In this document: positions 51,136 to 60,334 of the stretch, in pieces
Layout of the letters: every line of letters begins with the position of its first letter
Position numbering within the stretch: the stretch's first letter is position 1
DNA from: Parabacteroides distasonis
GTDB lineage: Bacteria > Bacteroidota > Bacteroidia > Bacteroidales > Tannerellaceae
Direction: 5' to 3'
Length of the DNA: 64,000 bases
Assembly: GCA_021531385.1 (NCBI GenBank)
Contig: JAFBIR010000013.1
Location: forward strand, 1 to 64,000
The notes under the pieces: model-generated
Seen by the model: only the letters and a program-made list of their open reading frames with translations
Database searches by the model: none
Told to the model about the DNA's origin: nothing
Program-made: the position numbers and the translations under genes

Positions 51136-52989
51136 ATGACAGAACAGACAAAAGTTAAAACACTGGAGAAGGTCGTGATTCGTTTTTCAGGTGACTCTGG
51201 CGACGGCATGCAGTTAACCGGAACGATCTTTTCGAACTTGTCAGCGGTTTTTGGAAACGAGATTTCTACATTCCCTGACTATCCAGCAGAGGTACGTGCT
51301 CCACAAGGAACACTCAGTGGCGTATCTGGATTCCAAGTTCATTTGGGATCTCGTAAGATCTTCACACCGGGCGATAAGGCCGATGTATTGGTGGCCATGA
51401 ACCCCGCCGCCTTGAAGGTCAATGTGAAAAACATCAAATCCAATGCGATCGTCTTGATTGATACCGATTCCTTCACGAAGGCGGATCTGACCAAGGCCTT
51501 GTACACGACAGATGATCCCTTCGCAGAGTTGGGATTGACTGGTGTGCAGGTGGTTGCCGCTCCCATCTCTACGATGGTGAAAGATGGATTGGTGGAGTTT
51601 GGTCTTGACAACAAGTCGGCCTTGCGTTGCAAGAATATGTTCGCGCTGGGCTTGGTATGCTGGCTCTTCGAGCGCCCGTTGGACGAGGCTATGCACATGT
51701 TACAGAACAAGTTCGCAAAGAAACCGGTTATCGCACAGGCAAACATCAAGGCACTGACCGATGGTTACAATTATGGACATAATATCCATGCGTCAGTCTC
51801 TACCTACCGCATTGAGAGCAAGAAAGCAGAGCCTGGTTTCTATACAGATGTCAATGGTAACAAGGCAACCGCATACGGTTTGATCGCCGCAGCCGAGAAG
51901 TCTGGTTTGCAACTCTTCTTGGGTAGCTACCCGATCACTCCGGCCACAGATATCTTGCATGAATTAGCAAAACGTAAGGATTTAGGAGTCATCACCGTGC
52001 AGGCTGAGGATGAGATCGCCGGTATCAGTACAGCGATCGGTGCCAGCTTCGCCGGCTGCTTGGCATGTACCTCCACTTCTGGCCCTGGTTTGGCCTTGAA
52101 GAGTGAGGCAATTGGTTTGGCGGTAATCGCAGAGTTGCCATTGGTTGTGATTGACGTACAGCGCGGTGGCCCCTCTACCGGACTTCCCACGAAGAGTGAG
52201 CAGACAGACCTGATGCAGGCTTTGTATGGCCGTAACGGTGAGTGTCCGGCTGTCGTAGTAGCGGCTTCAACGCCGACAGACTGTTTCGATGCAGCTTACT
52301 GGGCATGTAAATTGGCTGTTGAGCACATGACACCGGTTATCCTGTTGAGCGACGCCTTTATCGCTAACGGTTCTTCCGCATGGCGCATTCCGGAATTGGA
52401 GAACTATCCGGAGATCATCCCGAATTATGTATCCAACTATCATGAGGATAAGCCTTGGAAGCCGTATCGTCGTGACAAAGAGAGCTTCGTACGCTATTGG
52501 GCTGTTCCTGGCACAGAGGGCTTCATGCACCGTCTGGGAGGTTTGGAGAAGGACTTTGATACCAGTGCGATCTCTACCGATCCGGAGAACCACCAGAAGA
52601 TGGTTAGCACCCGTCAGGCTAAGATCGACAAGATCGCCGACTATATTCCTGAGTTGCAGGTGGTCGGTGATGCTGACGCCGATCTCTTGATCGTGGGTTG
52701 GGGTGGTACCTATGGACACCTCTATGAGGCAATGGAGACCATGCAAGAGCAGGGCAAGAAGGTAGCTTTGGCACACTTCAAGTTCATCAGCCCGCTGCCG
52801 AAGAACACCGCTGAGGTATTGAGCAAATACAAGAAGGTGGTTGTTGCGGAGCAGAACAACGGACAGTTCGCTAACTACCTGCGTGGTAAGGTACACGGTT
52901 TCGATCCTTATCGCTTCGACCAGGTAGAGGGCAGACCGTTCCATGTAGCGAGATTAGTTGAGGAGTTCACTAAAATTTTGGAGGCTTAA
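51136..52989 (+). CDS. korA: 2-oxoacid:ferredoxin oxidoreductase, alpha (fused gamma-alpha) subunit
   Basis: A 617-residue subunit. The N-terminal gamma domain (VIRFSGDSGDGMQLTG to about 190) is fused to the alpha pyrimidine-binding domain (TAYGLIAAAEKSGLQLF..YPITP, then VQAEDEIAGISTAIGASFAG). With KorB it converts 2-oxoglutarate, CoA and oxidised ferredoxin to succinyl-CoA, CO2 and reduced ferredoxin, or the reverse in reductive metabolism. KorB starts 3 bases after it. A weak TACTTCGC box lies at 51079-51086. Confidence 0.93.
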   Translation: MTEQTKVKTLEKVVIRFSGDSGDGMQLTGTIFSNLSAVFGNEISTFPDYPAEVRAPQGTLSGVSGFQVHLGSRKIFTPGDKADVLVAMNPAALKVNVKNIKSNAIVLIDTDSFTKADLTKALYTTDDPFAELGLTGVQVVAAPISTMVKDGLVEFGLDNKSALRCKNMFALGLVCWLFERPLDEAMHMLQNKFAKKPVIAQANIKALTDGYNYGHNIHASVSTYRIESKKAEPGFYTDVNGNKATAYGLIAAAEKSGLQLFLGSYPITPATDILHELAKRKDLGVITVQAEDEIAGISTAIGASFAGCLACTSTSGPGLALKSEAIGLAVIAELPLVVIDVQRGGPSTGLPTKSEQTDLMQALYGRNGECPAVVVAASTPTDCFDAAYWACKLAVEHMTPVILLSDAFIANGSSAWRIPELENYPEIIPNYVSNYHEDKPWKPYRRDKESFVRYWAVPGTEGFMHRLGGLEKDFDTSAISTDPENHQKMVSTRQAKIDKIADYIPELQVVGDADADLLIVGWGGTYGHLYEAMETMQEQGKKVALAHFKFISPLPKNTAEVLSKYKKVVVAEQNNGQFANYLRGKVHGFDPYRFDQVEGRPFHVARLVEEFTKILEA

Positions 52990-52992
52990 AAG

Positions 52993-54009
52993 ATGACAAC
53001 AGAAGGAATTAAATACGAACCGAAAGATTATAAAAGCGACCAATATGTACGTTGGTGCCCGGGTTGTGGCGACCATGCCGTGCTGAATTGTTTGCATAAG
53101 GCGATGGCCGAGGTAGGAGTGGCTCCTCATAATATGGCGGTCATCTCAGGTATTGGCTGCTCTTCGCGCCTGCCCTATTACATGAACACATACGGTTTCC
53201 ATACGATCCATGGACGTGGCGCAGCGATCGCAACCGGCGTAAAGACCGCTCGTCCTGACTTAAGCGTATGGTTGTGCACCGGTGATGGTGACTGCTTGGC
53301 GATTGGTGGTAACCACTTTATCCACGCTGTTCGTCGTAATGTCGATCTGAACATCGTGCTGTTCAACAACAAGATCTACGGTTTGACGAAGGGTCAGTAC
53401 TCTCCGACATCCGATCGTGGATTCGTCTCTAAGAGCTCACCTTACGGTACCGTTGAGGATCCGTTTATCCCCGCTGAGTTGGCTTTTGGTGCACGTGGAA
53501 ACTTCTTCGCACGTGCGATCGACGTGGATTTGAAGAACACGACCGAGATATTAGCGGCTTCCGCTCGTCACAAAGGGGCTTCCGTAACAGAGGTCTTGGT
53601 GAACTGTGTGATTTTCAACAATGGTATCCATAAGTCTGTTACCGATAAGGATGTACGCGCCGATCGTACGATCTTCTTGCGTCATGGTGAGAAAATGATC
53701 TACGGTGCGAACAAGGATAAGGGTATCGTGTTGGAAGGCTTGAAACTGAAATCCGTAACGATCGGTCAAGACGGTTACACAATCGACGACATCTTGGTAC
53801 ACGATGCACATGAGAAAGATAACACGTTGCACATGATGTTGGCGATGATGAGTGGAGAGATGCCTATCGCATTAGGTGTGATCCGCGACGTAGAGTGCCC
53901 GACTTACGACACGGCTGTTCATCAGCAGATCGAGGAGGTTCAGGCGAAGAATCCGACTCGCAAGTTGCGTGAAGTGATCATGCAGGGCGATGTTTGGGAG
54001 ATTAAATAA
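52993..54009 (+). CDS. korB: 2-oxoacid:ferredoxin oxidoreductase, beta subunit
   Basis: A 338-residue TPP-binding subunit. CPGCGDHAVL, SGIGCSSRLP, the TPP motif CTGDGDCLAIGGNH and NNKIYGLTKGQYSPTS are diagnostic for KorB/PorB-type beta subunits. No extra ferredoxin domain is present, as usual for the two-subunit Kor form. The substrate is taken as 2-oxoglutarate by overall similarity. Ends at a terminator before tRNA-Pro. Confidence 0.93.
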   Translation: MTTEGIKYEPKDYKSDQYVRWCPGCGDHAVLNCLHKAMAEVGVAPHNMAVISGIGCSSRLPYYMNTYGFHTIHGRGAAIATGVKTARPDLSVWLCTGDGDCLAIGGNHFIHAVRRNVDLNIVLFNNKIYGLTKGQYSPTSDRGFVSKSSPYGTVEDPFIPAELAFGARGNFFARAIDVDLKNTTEILAASARHKGASVTEVLVNCVIFNNGIHKSVTDKDVRADRTIFLRHGEKMIYGANKDKGIVLEGLKLKSVTIGQDGYTIDDILVHDAHEKDNTLHMMLAMMSGEMPIALGVIRDVECPTYDTAVHQQIEEVQAKNPTRKLREVIMQGDVWEIK

Positions 54010-54034
54010 GCAAGCTATTACGCAAGCAAGCATA

Positions 54035-54062
54035 AAGGAGGGTCTAAAGCCCTCCTTTTTTA
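54035..54062 (+). terminator. Terminator of korAB
   Basis: AAGGAGGG and (G)CCCTCCTT form a tight stem around TCTAAA with a T6 run, 26 bases after the stop. Confidence 0.92.
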
Positions 54063-54135
54063 TGGGCCTCAAAACAGGAAAACCATACAGGAGACAGGCC
54101 TCTTTACGCTCGCAAGCAAAAAAGAGACAGAAAAG

Positions 54136-54166
54136 TTTGGTGTGAATCGAAAAATACCTATCTTTG
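54136..54166 (+). promoter_or_regulatory. Consensus promoter of tRNA-Pro
   Basis: TTTG (54136-54139), 19-base spacer, TATCTTTG (54159-54166), 16 bases before the tRNA 5' end. Confidence 0.8.
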
Positions 54167-54182
54167 CACCCGTTAAACAAAG

Positions 54183-54257
54183 CGGGATGTAGCTCAGCCC
54201 GGTTAGAGTACGCGTCTGGGGGGCGTGTGGTCGCTGGTTCGAATCCAGTCATCCCGA
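54183..54257 (+). tRNA. tRNA-Pro (GGG anticodon)
   Basis: A 75-base cloverleaf. Acceptor CGGGATG/CATCCCG with discriminator A, anticodon stem CGCGT/GCGTG around CTGGGGG (anticodon GGG), T-arm GCTGG-TTCGAAT-CCAGT. CCA is not encoded. Confidence 0.96.
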
Positions 54258-54261
54258 CTTG

Positions 54262-54303
54262 AGCAAGAAGAGTTAAGTGCATACGCACTTAGCTCTTTTT
54301 TTA
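54262..54303. terminator. Terminator of tRNA-Pro
   Basis: AAGAGTTAAGTGC and GCACTTAGCTCTT form a long stem around ATAC with a T-run. It ends on the stop codon of the convergent helicase gene. Confidence 0.88.
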
Positions 54304-55716
54304 TTCCCTGAACACCTCGGGGAGGTTGATCAGATAGAGGTGCTGTGTGGCACGGGTGAAGGCGGTATAGAGCCAGCGATAAAAATCCTCGCCTAACATC
54401 TCCTCTGTAATGTAACCTAAATCAAGGAAAACATTCATCCATTGACCACCTTGCGCCTTGTGGCAAGTCACCGCATAAGCATATTTAACCTGCAAGACAT
54501 TATAGTAGGGATCTACCTTCATCTTTTTCATCCGCTCTGCTTTGGTCGGTATATCTGCGTAATCTTCCCAAACGGCAGCGAAAAGCTGGTCGTTCAGTGC
54601 TTGCGGCAGGGCGGGTGTGTCCGTCTGGAGCGTATCTAACAAGATCTTCAGCTCCAGTTCGAGATCATAGTCTTGAAAACGTACCAACACATCCGCAAAG
54701 CGGAACCCATACAACTCGATTGTTCGTCGTACTCGCACTACCTCCACGATCTCTCCATTGGCGATGAAGTCCATCTCCTGTTGATTGGCTGTCCAATAAT
54801 AATTATTCCTCGCCACCATGAGTCGATCGCCGGAAGAAAGTTCCTCCTCTCGATAAAGGATACGGTTACGGATACCATTGTTATAGATCGTGGCCCGTTT
54901 GTTGGAACGACAGATTACCATTGTCTCCTCCTCGCCATCTCGATAATAGGCAGAGGAGATCTCCTCAATCAAGTCCGCTCCACTGATCTGAATGAAATCC
55001 TTGAAGCCTTCTAAGCGGAGCTTCGGAAAAATCTCCACACAAGCATTTCGCAATGCCTCCCGTAGTCGAGTCGCATTAAACAGGATGCCTGAATCTTCAG
55101 CCTGCCTCACGACTTGTGTCAAACAAAGTGACTCCACCTGCAAGCCATAACTTTCGAGCAAATTGGGATCCATTGCGGGGCTCAAAATTTCACGTACCGG
55201 GGGAAGCTGTGCCTCATCACCCAATAAAATGAGGTGGCAATCCTCACCGGAATAGACATAATGGATCAAATCCTCCAATAGACGACCTGACCCAAAACGT
55301 GTAGCATCCCATCCATCATTGGAAATCATTGAGGCCTCATCCACCAAGAAGAGGGTATGCTTGTGTAGGTTGTCGGCAGGCAAAAAGCCAACCGGCTCAT
55401 TCGAGAACCGCTTCTGTCGGTAGATCTTTTTGTGAATCGTGAAGGCTTTCTGTCCGGCATAGCCTGAGAATACTTTGGCGGCCCGCCCTGTCGGAGCCAT
55501 CAAGACACACTTCTGCCCCAGTTCTGTGAGGGTGCGCACCAAGGCACCGACCAGCGAACTCTTACCGGTTCCAGCGTATCCTTTCAGTAAAAGCAGACTG
55601 TCTGACTCCGCATAAAGTAGGAAGTCGGCCAGTTTCTGGAGTGCGATATGCTGCTCCGAAGTCGGTTTGTAGCCGAAATTTCGCTCAATTTGGGCGATTA
55701 AATGATTATTTATCAT
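54301..55716 (-). CDS. RecD/Dda-like ATP-dependent DNA helicase
   Basis: A 471-residue superfamily 1B helicase. Walker A KGYAGTGKSSLVGALV, motif Ia LMAPTGRAAK, Walker B FLVDEASMISN, motif III LLGDEAQLPPV, and the UvrD_C_2 end YAVTCHKAQGGQW and YTAFTRATQHLYLI. It has no RecBC-interaction or nuclease domain, so it is closer to the short RecD2/Dda type than to RecBCD. It probably acts in repair or fork processing. Monocistronic; it converges on tRNA-Pro and diverges from the next gene. Confidence 0.9.
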   Translation of the reverse strand: MINNHLIAQIERNFGYKPTSEQHIALQKLADFLLYAESDSLLLLKGYAGTGKSSLVGALVRTLTELGQKCVLMAPTGRAAKVFSGYAGQKAFTIHKKIYRQKRFSNEPVGFLPADNLHKHTLFLVDEASMISNDGWDATRFGSGRLLEDLIHYVYSGEDCHLILLGDEAQLPPVREILSPAMDPNLLESYGLQVESLCLTQVVRQAEDSGILFNATRLREALRNACVEIFPKLRLEGFKDFIQISGADLIEEISSAYYRDGEEETMVICRSNKRATIYNNGIRNRILYREEELSSGDRLMVARNNYYWTANQQEMDFIANGEIVEVVRVRRTIELYGFRFADVLVRFQDYDLELELKILLDTLQTDTPALPQALNDQLFAAVWEDYADIPTKAERMKKMKVDPYYNVLQVKYAYAVTCHKAQGGQWMNVFLDLGYITEEMLGEDFYRWLYTAFTRATQHLYLINLPEVFRE

Positions 55717-55767
55717 TTTGGATGCAATAATTTTGGCGATAAAGGTAGCGTATTAAATATTCTTTTC

Positions 55768-55775
55768 TAATTTTG
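55768..55775 (+). promoter_or_regulatory. Predicted -7 box of the unknown/DUF3822/rsmD operon
   Basis: TAATTTTG, perfect TAnnTTTG, 35 bases before the start; no clear TTTG at 19-24 bases upstream. Confidence 0.45.
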
Positions 55776-55809
55776 CCGTACGAAATAAATTCAAAAAACA
55801 ATACGAACC

Positions 55810-56445
55810 ATGAAAGTTACATTGAAGATTTTGTTGGTAGCCGCAGTCGCACTGTTGGCTTACATGTGCTATGAGAGTATTATGGGACCGATCACCTATG
55901 ACAATGAGAAGGGTGCTCGCGACAGTGCGATCATTGCGCGTTTGATCGAGATCCGTAAGGCTCAGATCGAGTACAAGAACGTCCACAAGACTCACGCCGG
56001 AAGTTTCGACGACTTGGAGAAGTTCTTGAACACCGAGAAGTTGCCGTTCTTGATCAAGGAAGGTGTGCTGACTGATGAGCAATTGGAGAAAGGTATGACG
56101 GAGAAAGAAGCCGTGAAGCAGGGCTTGATCAGACGTGATACGATGTGGGTGTTGGCGAAGGATACTTTGCTGGGTGCAAGCTATGATGTCGCTAATATGC
56201 GCTATGTACCGGGTGTACCGGGCGAGAAGATCGCGTTTAAGATGGATACTGCTACATTGAAGTCTGGCTCCGGTTATGACATCAAGGTATTCGTTTGTGA
56301 GGTACCTTATGCTTCATATTTGCGTGACATGGATCCCCAGTTGACTTACAACTTGATTGACAAGGCTACGAAGCAGAACAAGTACGCTGGCTTGCGTGTA
56401 GGTTCTTTGGAAGAGATTAACAACAACGCAGGTAACTGGGAGTAA
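55810..56445 (+). CDS. Conserved membrane-anchored protein of unknown function
   Basis: A 211-residue protein with one N-terminal membrane helix (LKILLVAAVALLAYMCYESI, 4-23) and an exported domain that I do not recognise: a helix (DSAIIARLIEIRKAQIEYKN), a DDLEKFLN stretch, then mixed beta. The start resembles the N-terminal helix of type II pseudopilins but without a prepilin peptidase site. It is 7 bases before the DUF3822 gene and, with rsmD, forms a three-gene unit. Role unknown. Confidence 0.72.
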   Translation: MKVTLKILLVAAVALLAYMCYESIMGPITYDNEKGARDSAIIARLIEIRKAQIEYKNVHKTHAGSFDDLEKFLNTEKLPFLIKEGVLTDEQLEKGMTEKEAVKQGLIRRDTMWVLAKDTLLGASYDVANMRYVPGVPGEKIAFKMDTATLKSGSGYDIKVFVCEVPYASYLRDMDPQLTYNLIDKATKQNKYAGLRVGSLEEINNNAGNWE

Positions 56446-56452
56446 TCGGCGA

Positions 56453-57286
56453 ATGACTATCAGTATTCCTGATACATTAACTGCTGATTCCTCAGAAAGA
56501 TACACAATGTCCATCCGGCTTTGGTCGGGTGGACTTTCTTTTTCAGGACATGTTGTCTCGACCGATAGCAGCTTCTTCTATCGAGAAGTGCCGTTCGATC
56601 GGGGTGTTCCCTATATCTCTTCCCTCAAGGAGTGTTTCTTTGCGAATGAATGTTTGTCTTGGCCTTATAAACAGCTAAGCATCATCTGTACCTCACCCCA
56701 TTATCTGGTGGTGCCTACGGCTTTATTCCCATCTGACACAGAGAGGCAACAGGCATGGATGCGAAAGGCGTTCGTACAGCCGGAATCAGCCTGCTTGTCA
56801 GAACCTTTATCGGATAAGCGCGCGACCTTACTATATGATTGTGAGGAGACGGTGCTGGCGTTTTGTTTGCGCTCCTTTCAGAATCCCCGCTTCACCCATT
56901 ATTTAGCACCCTTATTGGCCTATTGGCGTGCACAAAGTAAAGAGGCGTTATATCGTTGTATGTATGTATGGATAGAGGGAGAGCGAATGGACGTGGCCTG
57001 TTTTGAACAAGAGCGTTTACTTTTAGTGAATACTTTCACCGTACATCAACCGGAGGAGATGCTCTATTACCTATTATATGTCTGGCGACAGATGAGCTTT
57101 AATGCGCAGGTGGATGCGTTACGCCTACAGGCCGTGCCTTCTTTGCGGATGAATCTACTTGAGCAAGCTCGCCGCTATCTACGAAATGTGCAGGGAGTAA
57201 ACCTTCCCGCTGAGCTCTATTTGCTCGGTGAGGAGGTGGTGAAGGCTCCACTGGATCTAATAGCTTTATTGGTATGCGAATCATAA
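56453..57286 (+). CDS. DUF3822-family protein
   Basis: A 277-residue cytoplasmic protein of the DUF3822 family, which is largely restricted to Bacteroidetes. Visible features: IRLWSGGLSFSG near the start, PYKQLSIICTSPHYLVVPTALF, and the DCEETVLAFCLRSF strand pattern, consistent with an actin-like ATPase-type fold proposed for related proteins. No clear catalytic motif is seen. It overlaps rsmD by 13 bases, so the two are translationally coupled, hinting at a link to ribosome biogenesis. Confidence 0.8.
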   Translation: MTISIPDTLTADSSERYTMSIRLWSGGLSFSGHVVSTDSSFFYREVPFDRGVPYISSLKECFFANECLSWPYKQLSIICTSPHYLVVPTALFPSDTERQQAWMRKAFVQPESACLSEPLSDKRATLLYDCEETVLAFCLRSFQNPRFTHYLAPLLAYWRAQSKEALYRCMYVWIEGERMDVACFEQERLLLVNTFTVHQPEEMLYYLLYVWRQMSFNAQVDALRLQAVPSLRMNLLEQARRYLRNVQGVNLPAELYLLGEEVVKAPLDLIALLVCES

Positions 57287-57840
57287 GTGGAATATATGGC
57301 CGTCGGCGTTTTGACGTACCCTCGTCTTTCAGTGCTCGTCCAACAACCGACTTTGCCAAAGAGAATATTTTTAATGTCATCACAAACTTGATTGACTTAG
57401 AAGAGACTGATGCGTTGGATCTTTTCTCAGGCACAGGCAGTATTGCGTTTGAGTTAGTCTCCAGAGGCTGCCGGCAAGTGACAGCGGTTGAGAAGCAAAA
57501 TGCCCATGCGAACTTCATAGCCAAAGTGGCCAAAGAATTGAAGACAAATGCGTTGCGATTGATCCGAGGAGATGTCTTTCGTTATTTGCACAGCGCACCT
57601 AAGCAGGGTTTTGATTTCATCTTTGCCGATCCACCCTACGCATTACCGGAGTTACCCGATGTGCCTCGAATCGTCTTGGAGCAGGATTTGCTGCGAGAGG
57701 GAGGCCTGTTCATTATGGAGCATTCCAAAGCCAATGATTTCTCTCATTTACCCTATTTCTATCAACATCGCACGTATGGCGCTGTGAATTTCAGCCTGTT
57801 CCTGAAAGAAACTACAACAACGGGGAGAACAGACGCATAA
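57274..57840 (+). CDS. rsmD: 16S rRNA (guanine966-N2)-methyltransferase RsmD
   Basis: A 188-residue Rossmann methyltransferase. RIISGIYGRRRFDVP and RPTTDFAKENIFN form the family N-terminus, DLFSGTGSIAFE is the AdoMet motif, and FADPPY the catalytic motif for N2-guanine methylation. It modifies G966 in 16S rRNA. Its last 29 bases overlap the end of the convergent cardiolipin synthase gene. Confidence 0.94.
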   Translation: MRIISGIYGRRRFDVPSSFSARPTTDFAKENIFNVITNLIDLEETDALDLFSGTGSIAFELVSRGCRQVTAVEKQNAHANFIAKVAKELKTNALRLIRGDVFRYLHSAPKQGFDFIFADPPYALPELPDVPRIVLEQDLLREGGLFIMEHSKANDFSHLPYFYQHRTYGAVNFSLFLKETTTTGRTDA

Positions 57841-59248
57841 ATGATTCAGCCAAACGCTGTTTTAGCGGACGTTTCAACCAACGGTTAGGAATGAGCTTCT
57901 CACACCGATCCATGTCGTGCATAAAGATATGGCGCATCTGTATGGCAAAAGCAGGTTGATAGACAAAAGCATTGACCTCGAAATTGTGTTCAAAACTGCG
58001 GAAATCCATATTGGCAGAACCGATACAAGCGATGGCATCATCACTCACGATCAACTTGGCATGGAGGAACCCAGGCAAGTAGAAATAGACCTTAACACCG
58101 GCTTTCACCATAGCGTCCACAAACGAATGACTAGCCATATTGGCTGTTCGCGTATCCGATCGTTTGGGTAACATCAAGCGTACATCCACACCTCCCAAGG
58201 CGGCAGTTTGAAGCGCTTGATGGAGGCCTTCGGTAGGCAAGAAATAGGGCGTTTGAATGTAAAGATAACGCTTGGCATTCGCAATAACAAAAGTCGTAGC
58301 TTGCAACAAGATGCGCCATTGACCAACCGGACCGCTTGTCGCCAACTGAAGAATATTGTCGCTATAAGTGGGCACTTTCGGATAATAGGCCTTGCCATGC
58401 ACATATTTCTTGCTCATGACATACCAGTCGATCAGAAAAGCCGATTGAAGGCCATGGACACCCTTACCCGTGAATCGGAAATGTGTATCACGCCATACGC
58501 CCCATTTCACCCCCTTCTCATACCGGTCAGCAATGTTCATGCCTCCCATAAAACCAACTTTGCCATCTACCACCACGATTTTACGGTGATTACGGTAGTT
58601 CACTTTACTTGTGAAGACTGGGAAGGCGACCCGCAAAAAGGCATAGACCTCCACACCCGCCTCCCTCATCTCTTGGAAGAAGCGTTTCTTCACATTCCAA
58701 CAGCCCACATCATCATAGAGGACACGCACCTCCACACCTACTTTCGCTTTCTCGATCAAGATCTCCTTAACCTGGTTGCCAATCTCATCATCATTGAAAA
58801 TGTAATATTGCAGATGAATATGGTGTTGCGCTTGACGTAATGCCTCTAAAAGGGCCTTGAACTTATCAGCACCATTGGTAAAGATTTTAATCTCCGTACC
58901 GTAAAGAAGGGAAGATTGGTTACTGTTAGTCAGCAAGGTAGCCAAAGGACGATAGGGGAAAGGCACCTCGCAACTATCTTGCGGTAATTTGCCCTCCTGC
59001 GTCTTCTTCATGATGCGTTTGTAGATGCGGCGGGAAATGATGCGCTGCTTGCGGTTATCTTGTCCAAAGAAGAAATAGAAGAGCAATCCCACACCAGGAG
59101 CCAAAAGCAGGACTATCACCCAAGGAATGGTCTTTAAGGGATTCCGGTTTTCCGCAATGATGACTAATACCAACCCTATGATTGTTACACTATATAATAG
59201 GATTAGTATGGAACTCAAAATCCATTCAATGTGATCCGCAGCAAACAT
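57812..59248 (-). CDS. cls: Cardiolipin synthase (phospholipase D family)
   Basis: A 478-residue membrane enzyme that condenses two phosphatidylglycerols to cardiolipin. Two N-terminal helices (LSSILILLYSVTIIGLVLVI and TIPWVIVLLLAPGVGLLFYF) precede two HKD motifs: NHRKIVVVDG and HAKLIVSDDAIACIGSANMD. Length is standard. It converges with rsmD, sharing 29 bases at the 3' ends. Followed upstream by the glycine-lipid genes on the same strand, so this is a membrane-lipid neighbourhood. Confidence 0.93.
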   Translation of the reverse strand: MFAADHIEWILSSILILLYSVTIIGLVLVIIAENRNPLKTIPWVIVLLLAPGVGLLFYFFFGQDNRKQRIISRRIYKRIMKKTQEGKLPQDSCEVPFPYRPLATLLTNSNQSSLLYGTEIKIFTNGADKFKALLEALRQAQHHIHLQYYIFNDDEIGNQVKEILIEKAKVGVEVRVLYDDVGCWNVKKRFFQEMREAGVEVYAFLRVAFPVFTSKVNYRNHRKIVVVDGKVGFMGGMNIADRYEKGVKWGVWRDTHFRFTGKGVHGLQSAFLIDWYVMSKKYVHGKAYYPKVPTYSDNILQLATSGPVGQWRILLQATTFVIANAKRYLYIQTPYFLPTEGLHQALQTAALGGVDVRLMLPKRSDTRTANMASHSFVDAMVKAGVKVYFYLPGFLHAKLIVSDDAIACIGSANMDFRSFEHNFEVNAFVYQPAFAIQMRHIFMHDMDRCEKLIPNRWLKRPLKQRLAESFMRLFSPLL

Positions 59249-59343
59249 GGTCGCTTTTTCTCATTAACGACGTGCGTATATCGCAATCGCCTAACCTTTT
59301 AACAACTTTCCCTTCAAAAAGGTTTGGCAGAAAAGTCCTACGT

Positions 59344-60324
59344 TTAAGGCTCTATGTCATTTTTATGGATCAACTCCGCTGACTTATATTCCTCTTGCAG
59401 ATAGCTCTCCACATGTCTTTTCTTCTTCTCCTCCAAGATCTCGTCGATAGCGATCAGAATACCCGTCTCCTCCACTTCGCCAAACTCGTGGTTGATCGCT
59501 GTGCCGAAGACACGCATCTTTGGCGAGAGGCACATGTAGGCATTGACCAAAGGAGGTACATTAAAGCCTAATTTACGTACCTCCTGATTGAGAGCCTTGT
59601 AGTTATCTTTGAAATTGTCGTAGTGGAAAATCGTCCGCATTCGAGCCTCATCTATCTGTGTCCGCAAAGGCTTGATGGGGCGGATAAGTTGGTCAGGATC
59701 AGGGAAAAGATGGGTAAGGAAATAGAGAATCAGGTCACGCGCTCCTTTATGATAGGTGTTATACATCGTCACTTTACCAAAATAGTAACGCAATTTAGGA
59801 TCGATGACGGAGAGTGCCCCCAAGCCATCCCACAGGTTATCCAAGATGAAAAGTCCCTTAGCCTGAGAGCGGGTGGATTGATAATCCAAGCTGACGAAAG
59901 AGCGTCCCAATTCCACCGTATAGGGCAATATCTCCTTGATAAACCGTTCTGAGAAATCAAAGAGATGTGCCGTAGCGAGGATTGGTTTACCTTGCGCATC
60001 AAAACGCACATCCGATCCACACAAGAAGCGATAGCCACCCAAGATCTGCTCCTCCTCTGGACTCCAAACAATCAATTGCCGATAGGCATTCTCCATCGTG
60101 TCAAACTCGTCAATATCGGCCTCCTTGCCCGTACCTCCGCCATAATAGCTGAAAGCGATCTCCCGCAAGCGTCCAATCTCCTGCATCACATTCGGAGAGT
60201 CATGAGCGGTTATGATGTAAATCTCATTGCTCGACTTGTTGGTGCTTCGAAGCCGTTTCTCTGGTGTCAACTCAGCTTTCAACAAAGCTTTTTCTACGGG
60301 TTGGATAATCTCTTGTTTGTCCAT
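59344..60324 (-). CDS. glsB: Glycine-lipid N-acyltransferase (GlsB/OlsB-like)
   Basis: A 326-residue acyltransferase of the OlsB/GNAT-like type. It has LREIAFSYYGGGTGKEADIDE, ILGGYRFLCGSD, TVELGRSFVSLDYQ and GLFILDNLWDGLGALSV, features of ornithine/glycine-lipid N-acyltransferases. In Bacteroides thetaiotaomicron GlsB N-acylates glycine with a 3-hydroxy fatty acid, the first step to glycine lipids. It lies 10 bases after the PlsC-type partner, matching the known gls pair. Confidence 0.85.
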   Translation of the reverse strand: MDKQEIIQPVEKALLKAELTPEKRLRSTNKSSNEIYIITAHDSPNVMQEIGRLREIAFSYYGGGTGKEADIDEFDTMENAYRQLIVWSPEEEQILGGYRFLCGSDVRFDAQGKPILATAHLFDFSERFIKEILPYTVELGRSFVSLDYQSTRSQAKGLFILDNLWDGLGALSVIDPKLRYYFGKVTMYNTYHKGARDLILYFLTHLFPDPDQLIRPIKPLRTQIDEARMRTIFHYDNFKDNYKALNQEVRKLGFNVPPLVNAYMCLSPKMRVFGTAINHEFGEVEETGILIAIDEILEEKKKRHVESYLQEEYKSAELIHKNDIEP

Positions 60325-60334
60325 AACGTGTGCA

